Below are positions 13,141 to 15,957 of a stretch of 15,957 nucleotides of DNA, in pieces. Origin of the DNA: JBKHJZ01 sp046537875. GTDB taxonomy: Bacteria > Actinomycetota > Acidimicrobiia > Acidimicrobiales > VFJN01. Under the pieces are notes generated by a model, which saw only the letters and a program-made list of their open reading frames with translations, did not search any database and was not told where the DNA came from. The translations under genes were made by a program, and so were the position numbers. How positions within the stretch are numbered: position 1 is the stretch's first letter; each line of letters begins with the position of its first letter. The stretch covers positions 1 to 15,957 of the forward strand of contig JBKHJZ010000063.1 of the NCBI GenBank assembly GCA_046537875.1, in the 5' to 3' direction.

Positions 13141-14046
13141 TCAGCCGGGTGCGCCGGGCCAGTCGGCGAAGCGGCGGCCGGTGATCCGCTCGTAGGCCTC
13201 GATGTAGCGGGCGCTGGTGGCGCCGACCACCTCGTCGGGCAGCGGCGGGGGCGGCGGGGTCTTGTCCCAGTCGAGCCGGTCGAGGTGGTCGCGCACCGGT
13301 TGCTTGTCGAAGCTCGGCGGGGTGGCGCCCGGGTGCCAGGCGTCGACTGGCCAGAACCGGGACGAGTCGGGGGTCAGCACCTCGTCGCAGAGCGTGAGCT
13401 CGCCGTCGACCAGGCCGAGCTCGAACTTGGTGTCGGCGATGACGATGCCCCGGTCGCGGGCCCAGGCCGCGCCCCGCCGGTACAGCTCCAGCGACACGTC
13501 GCGCACCCGTGCGGCCAGGCCCTCGCCGATCAGGCCGGCCGCCTCGGCGAACGAGATGTTCTCGTCGTGGCCGTCCTCGGCCTTCGTCGACGGGGTGAAC
13601 ACCGGCTCGGGCAGGCGGTCGGACTCCCGCAACCCCGCGGGCAGCGGCGAACCGTGCATGGTCCCGGCCCGGCTGTACTCCTTCCAGGCCGAGCCCGAGA
13701 GGTAGCCCCGCACGATGCACTCCACCGGCAGCATCTCGGCACGCGTTGTGAGCATGATCCGGCCGGGCAGGTCGGCCTCGGCGGCCACCGCCTGCACGTC
13801 GGGCGGCAGGTCGGCGACCTCGGTCGAGATCAGGTGCCCCGGGACCACGTCGGCGAGGTGCTCGAACCAGAACGCCGACATGGCGGTGAGCACCCGGCCC
13901 TTGTGGGGGATCGGTTCGTCCATCACCACGTCGAACGCGGAGATCCGGTCGCTCGTGATCATGAGCAGCCGGTCGTCGCCCACCGCGTAGATGTCCCGGA
14001 CCTTGCCGGAGTGGACGTGCGGCAACCCGAGGTCGGTCAGCGCCAT
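13141..14046 (-). CDS. purC: Phosphoribosylaminoimidazole-succinocarboxamide synthase
   Basis: It condenses CAIR with aspartate and ATP to form SAICAR. The protein has 301 residues, the long (yeast Ade1-like) type, not the ~240-residue form. Motifs in order: SGKVRDIY (13-20), TSDRISAFD (31-39), PVECIVRGYLSGSAWKEY (107-124), KAEDGHDENIS (155-165), IADTKFELG (203-211) and TPDSSRFW (225-232). A proline-rich KTPPPPPLP (262-270) precedes the C-terminal helix. The start is well fixed by AGGAGGAA 7 nt upstream. purB ends 48 nt upstream, so the two are probably co-transcribed. Confidence 0.97.
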   Translation of the reverse strand: MALTDLGLPHVHSGKVRDIYAVGDDRLLMITSDRISAFDVVMDEPIPHKGRVLTAMSAFWFEHLADVVPGHLISTEVADLPPDVQAVAAEADLPGRIMLTTRAEMLPVECIVRGYLSGSAWKEYSRAGTMHGSPLPAGLRESDRLPEPVFTPSTKAEDGHDENISFAEAAGLIGEGLAARVRDVSLELYRRGAAWARDRGIVIADTKFELGLVDGELTLCDEVLTPDSSRFWPVDAWHPGATPPSFDKQPVRDHLDRLDWDKTPPPPPLPDEVVGATSARYIEAYERITGRRFADWPGAPG

Positions 14047-14053
14047 GGCGTGG

Positions 14054-14061
14054 TTCCTCCT
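14054..14061 (-). promoter_or_regulatory. Strong Shine-Dalgarno site of purC
   Basis: AGGAGGAA on the minus strand lies 7 nt before the purC ATG. It marks purC as a leadered, operon-internal gene, unlike purB, purS, purL and purF. Confidence 0.8.
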
Positions 14062-14094
14062 GACGGCGGGGCGGGCGGGCGGGCTAGGGAGCGT

Positions 14095-15507
14095 TCAGAT
14101 GATCGGTCCGGGACGGTAGCTGGCCGCCTCCCGGTGCTCGGCGACGATGGCCTCGACGTGGCGGCAGAAGGCCGCGACCTGGTGCCCGGCCCGGCCCGCG
14201 AAGCCGGCACGGTCGGCGACCACCGCCTCGATGGCCTCCCGGTCGAGCCCGAGCCGCGGATCGGCCGCCAGGCGGTCGACCAGGTCGTTGCCCACCGCGC
14301 CCTCGCGCTGGGCGAGGGCGACCGCCAGCGCGTGCTCGCGGATCGCCTCGTGCGCCCGCTCGCGGCCCACCCCCGCCCGCACGGCCGCCGTGAGCACCTT
14401 GGTCGTGGCGAGGAACGGCAGGTAGCGCTCGAGCTCGCGCTCGATCACGGCCGGGTGGACGCCGAAGCCCTCGAGCACCGACAGGAACGTCTCGATCAGG
14501 CCGTCGGTGGCGAGGAAGGCCCCCGGCAGCGCCACCCGGCGGACCACCGAGCACGACACGTCGCCCTCGTTCCACTGGTCGCCGGCCAGCTCCGACACCA
14601 TCGAGAGGTAGCCGCGCACGACGACCGCCAGGCCGTTGACCCGCTCCGAGGACCGGGTGTTCATCTTGTGCGGCATGGCCGAGCTGCCCACCTGGCCCGG
14701 CGAGAACCCCTCGGTGGCCAGCTCGTGGCCGGCCATGAGCCGGATCGTGGTGGCCAGGCTCGACGGGCCCGACGTGGCCTGGGCCAGGGCACTGACCACG
14801 TCGAGGTCGAGCGAACGGGGATAGACCTGGCCCACGCTGGTGAGCGACGCCCCGAACCCGAGGTGCTCGAGCACGGCCCGCTCCAGCGCCTCCACCTTCT
14901 CCGGGTCCCCCAGCAGGTCGAGCATGTCCTGCTGGGTGCCGACCGGCCCCTTGATGCCCCGCAGCGGGTAGCGGGCCAGCAGGTCCTCGATCCGGCGGAA
15001 CGCCTGGAGCACCTCCTCGCCGGTGTTGGCGAAGCGCTTCCCGAGGGTGGTGGCCTGCGCCGGCACGTTGTGGGTGCGACCCGCCATGACCAGGTCGGCG
15101 TGCTCGGCGGCCAGCTCCGCCAGGCGGGCGAGCACCGCGACCAGCCGGTCGCGCACGAGCCGGAGCGCCAGCCGGATCTGGAGCTGCTCGACGTTCTCGG
15201 TGAGATCGCGCGAGGTCATGCCCGTGTGGGCGTGCTCGTGGCCGGCCAGGGCCGAGAACTCCTCGATGCGGGCCTTCACGTCGTGACGGGTCACGCGCTC
15301 GCGGGCCTCGATCGAGTCGAGGTCGACCTTGCCGACCACCGCCCGGTAGTCGTCGATCGCCTCGGCGGGGATGTCGACGCCGAGCACCCGCTGCGCCTCC
15401 ATGACCGCGATCCACAGCTCGCGCTCGAGCCGGATCTTCCGCTCGGGCGACCACAGCTCGGCCATCGCCTCGCTGGCATAGCGGGCGGCCAGGACGTCGG
15501 GAGGCAT
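14095..15507 (-). CDS. purB: Adenylosuccinate lyase
   Basis: It cleaves SAICAR to AICAR and adenylosuccinate to AMP, each releasing fumarate. From ATG 15507 it has 470 residues, within the family range. TGMTSRDLTEN (95-105) is the substrate-binding TSxDxxxN region. GRTHNVPAQATT (143-154) holds the catalytic His146, where GRTHGQPAQ is more common. GSSAMPHKMNTRSSE (274-288) is the fumarase/ASL superfamily signature loop with catalytic Ser275. GTG 15516 is a plausible start three codons upstream, lying exactly 6 nt after GACAAT; the ATG has only a weak GGCGGG upstream. purC follows 48 nt downstream on the same strand. Confidence 0.96.
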   Translation of the reverse strand: MPPDVLAARYASEAMAELWSPERKIRLERELWIAVMEAQRVLGVDIPAEAIDDYRAVVGKVDLDSIEARERVTRHDVKARIEEFSALAGHEHAHTGMTSRDLTENVEQLQIRLALRLVRDRLVAVLARLAELAAEHADLVMAGRTHNVPAQATTLGKRFANTGEEVLQAFRRIEDLLARYPLRGIKGPVGTQQDMLDLLGDPEKVEALERAVLEHLGFGASLTSVGQVYPRSLDLDVVSALAQATSGPSSLATTIRLMAGHELATEGFSPGQVGSSAMPHKMNTRSSERVNGLAVVVRGYLSMVSELAGDQWNEGDVSCSVVRRVALPGAFLATDGLIETFLSVLEGFGVHPAVIERELERYLPFLATTKVLTAAVRAGVGRERAHEAIREHALAVALAQREGAVGNDLVDRLAADPRLGLDREAIEAVVADRAGFAGRAGHQVAAFCRHVEAIVAEHREAASYRPGPII

Positions 15508-15522
15508 GGCTGTCACCCGCCC

Positions 15523-15528
15523 ATTGTC
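15523..15528 (-). promoter_or_regulatory. Putative -10 box, purB promoter
   Basis: On the minus strand GACAAT is followed by GGGCGG (6 nt) and GTG 15516, which is in frame with purB. It matches the purF arrangement (CAGAAT, 6 nt, GTG). Confidence 0.4.
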
Positions 15529-15580
15529 GCCGGTCGCGGTGCCGATCGACGACAGCGCGGCGGCGGGACCGCCGGTCCGC

Positions 15581-15832
15581 TCACCGGTGGGGGCCACGCT
15601 CCCCGAGCGACAGCACCTCGTGGACATTGCTGATGTCGGGAACGACCGGACGACCCAGGCGTACGGCCTTGGTGCGCCCTGGCCGGCGTGCTGGAGGCTG
15701 GCCGGCACGACGGGTGGCAACGCCGGCGCGGAGGACGTCGTTGACCACCTGTCTCCACGTCGCCCCGGACTCGACCTGGATGTGGCGCAGCTCGGCGGCG
15801 ACATCCTCGTCGAGGGTCAGCGTTGTGCGCAC
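15581..15832 (-). CDS. VapB-type ribbon-helix-helix antitoxin, no visible toxin partner
   Basis: The 83-residue protein begins with the beta strand RTTLTL (2-7), then helix A (DEDVAAELRHIQVESG, 8-23) and helix B (WRQVVNDVLRAGVAT, 26-40). This is the ribbon-helix-helix pattern of VapB-type antitoxins. A basic linker (41-62) leads to a short C-terminal PDISNVHEVLSL (65-76), placed where VapB proteins bind a PIN-domain toxin. The GTG at 15832 puts the strand at the N-terminus and lies 7 nt after a TACGCT box; GTG 15871 would add 13 residues. Only 64 nt separate its stop from purB, too little for a PIN toxin, and the upstream side is the tail of another gene. Confidence 0.75.
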   Translation of the reverse strand: MRTTLTLDEDVAAELRHIQVESGATWRQVVNDVLRAGVATRRAGQPPARRPGRTKAVRLGRPVVPDISNVHEVLSLGERGPHR

Positions 15833-15839
15833 GCGCCGG

Positions 15840-15845
15840 AGCGTA
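15840..15845 (-). promoter_or_regulatory. Putative -10 box, leaderless promoter of the antitoxin-like gene
   Basis: On the minus strand TACGCT is followed by CCGGCGC (7 nt) and GTG 15832. Two CGGTGACG direct repeats lie upstream (around 15876-15905) and might be operator half-sites, since VapB-type proteins usually autoregulate. Confidence 0.45.
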
Positions 15846-15910
15846 CGGCCGCTGGTGCCTTGATGCTTCACACCGCGTCACCGACGACGACCCCTCCTCG
15901 TCACCGAGCG

Positions 15911-15957
15911 TCACTCGGACTTCGGCACCAGCTCCTCGCGATGGGCGGCCAGCGCGG
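15911..15957 (-). CDS. C-terminal tail of an unidentified protein (partial)
   Basis: A minus-strand frame enters from the right edge and stops at TGA (15913-15911), giving 14 residues, ALAAHREELVPKSE. Third positions are mostly G or C, and the peptide looks like a helical C-terminus. A purine gene would fit the neighbourhood, but nothing in the sequence identifies it. Confidence 0.4.
   Translation of the reverse strand, partial: ALAAHREELVPKSE

Noticed and set aside
13285..15633. Large plus-strand frame across purC and purB
   Set aside because: It is antisense to two well-supported enzymes and consists of repetitive His/Gly/Arg/Val peptide. It is an artefact of high GC with few stop codons.

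Overview
This window comes from a high-GC bacterium, most likely an actinobacterium. I infer class Acidimicrobiia from the overall style, not from a marker gene. Supporting signs are strong G/C bias at third codon positions, a PurS/PurQ/PurL-type FGAM synthase, a Bacillus-type PurF that keeps a propeptide and four Fe-S cysteines, and many genes whose start codon sits 6-8 nt after a TANNNT-like -10 box, as expected for leaderless transcripts. Most of the window is a de novo purine biosynthesis cluster on the minus strand. To its left lies a small group of central-metabolism genes. 

Left part (1-4767): the tail of an unidentified plus-strand gene; a DUF899 thioredoxin-like protein with a good Shine-Dalgarno site; a minus-strand ACT-domain NAD-type malic enzyme, convergent with DUF899; and, divergent from it, a leucine/valine/phenylalanine-type amino-acid dehydrogenase. 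A membrane-anchored coiled-coil protein follows the dehydrogenase by 10 nt. Its putative -10 box contains the dehydrogenase stop codon. 

Middle and right part (4787-15516, minus strand, read right to left): purB-purC, then purS-purQ, then purL, then purF-purM-pyrE. Tight overlaps (purF/purM GTGA, purM/pyrE ATGA, purS/purQ TGATG) mark translationally coupled pairs. Putative leaderless promoters at purB, purS, purL and purF suggest four transcription modules. The genes cover PRPP amidotransfer (PurF), the FGAM synthase complex (PurS, PurQ, PurL), AIR synthesis (PurM), SAICAR synthesis (PurC) and adenylosuccinate lyase (PurB). pyrE adds OMP synthesis, another PRPP-consuming step, at the end of the purF operon. 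Two plus-strand genes interrupt the cluster: a small basic conserved protein between purQ and purL, and a GtrA-family membrane protein between purL and purF. 

The right end (15581-15957) has a ribbon-helix-helix VapB-like antitoxin with no visible toxin partner and the last 14 codons of another minus-strand gene. Non-coding points of interest are a 29-nt-period repeat cluster after purL, a 321-nt purF/gtrA divergent region with repeated inverted motifs, and a low-complexity insertion of about 80 residues inside the PurF glutaminase domain. I saw no RNA genes, insertion sequences, CRISPR arrays or phage genes, and no obvious new multi-gene defence or biosynthetic system.
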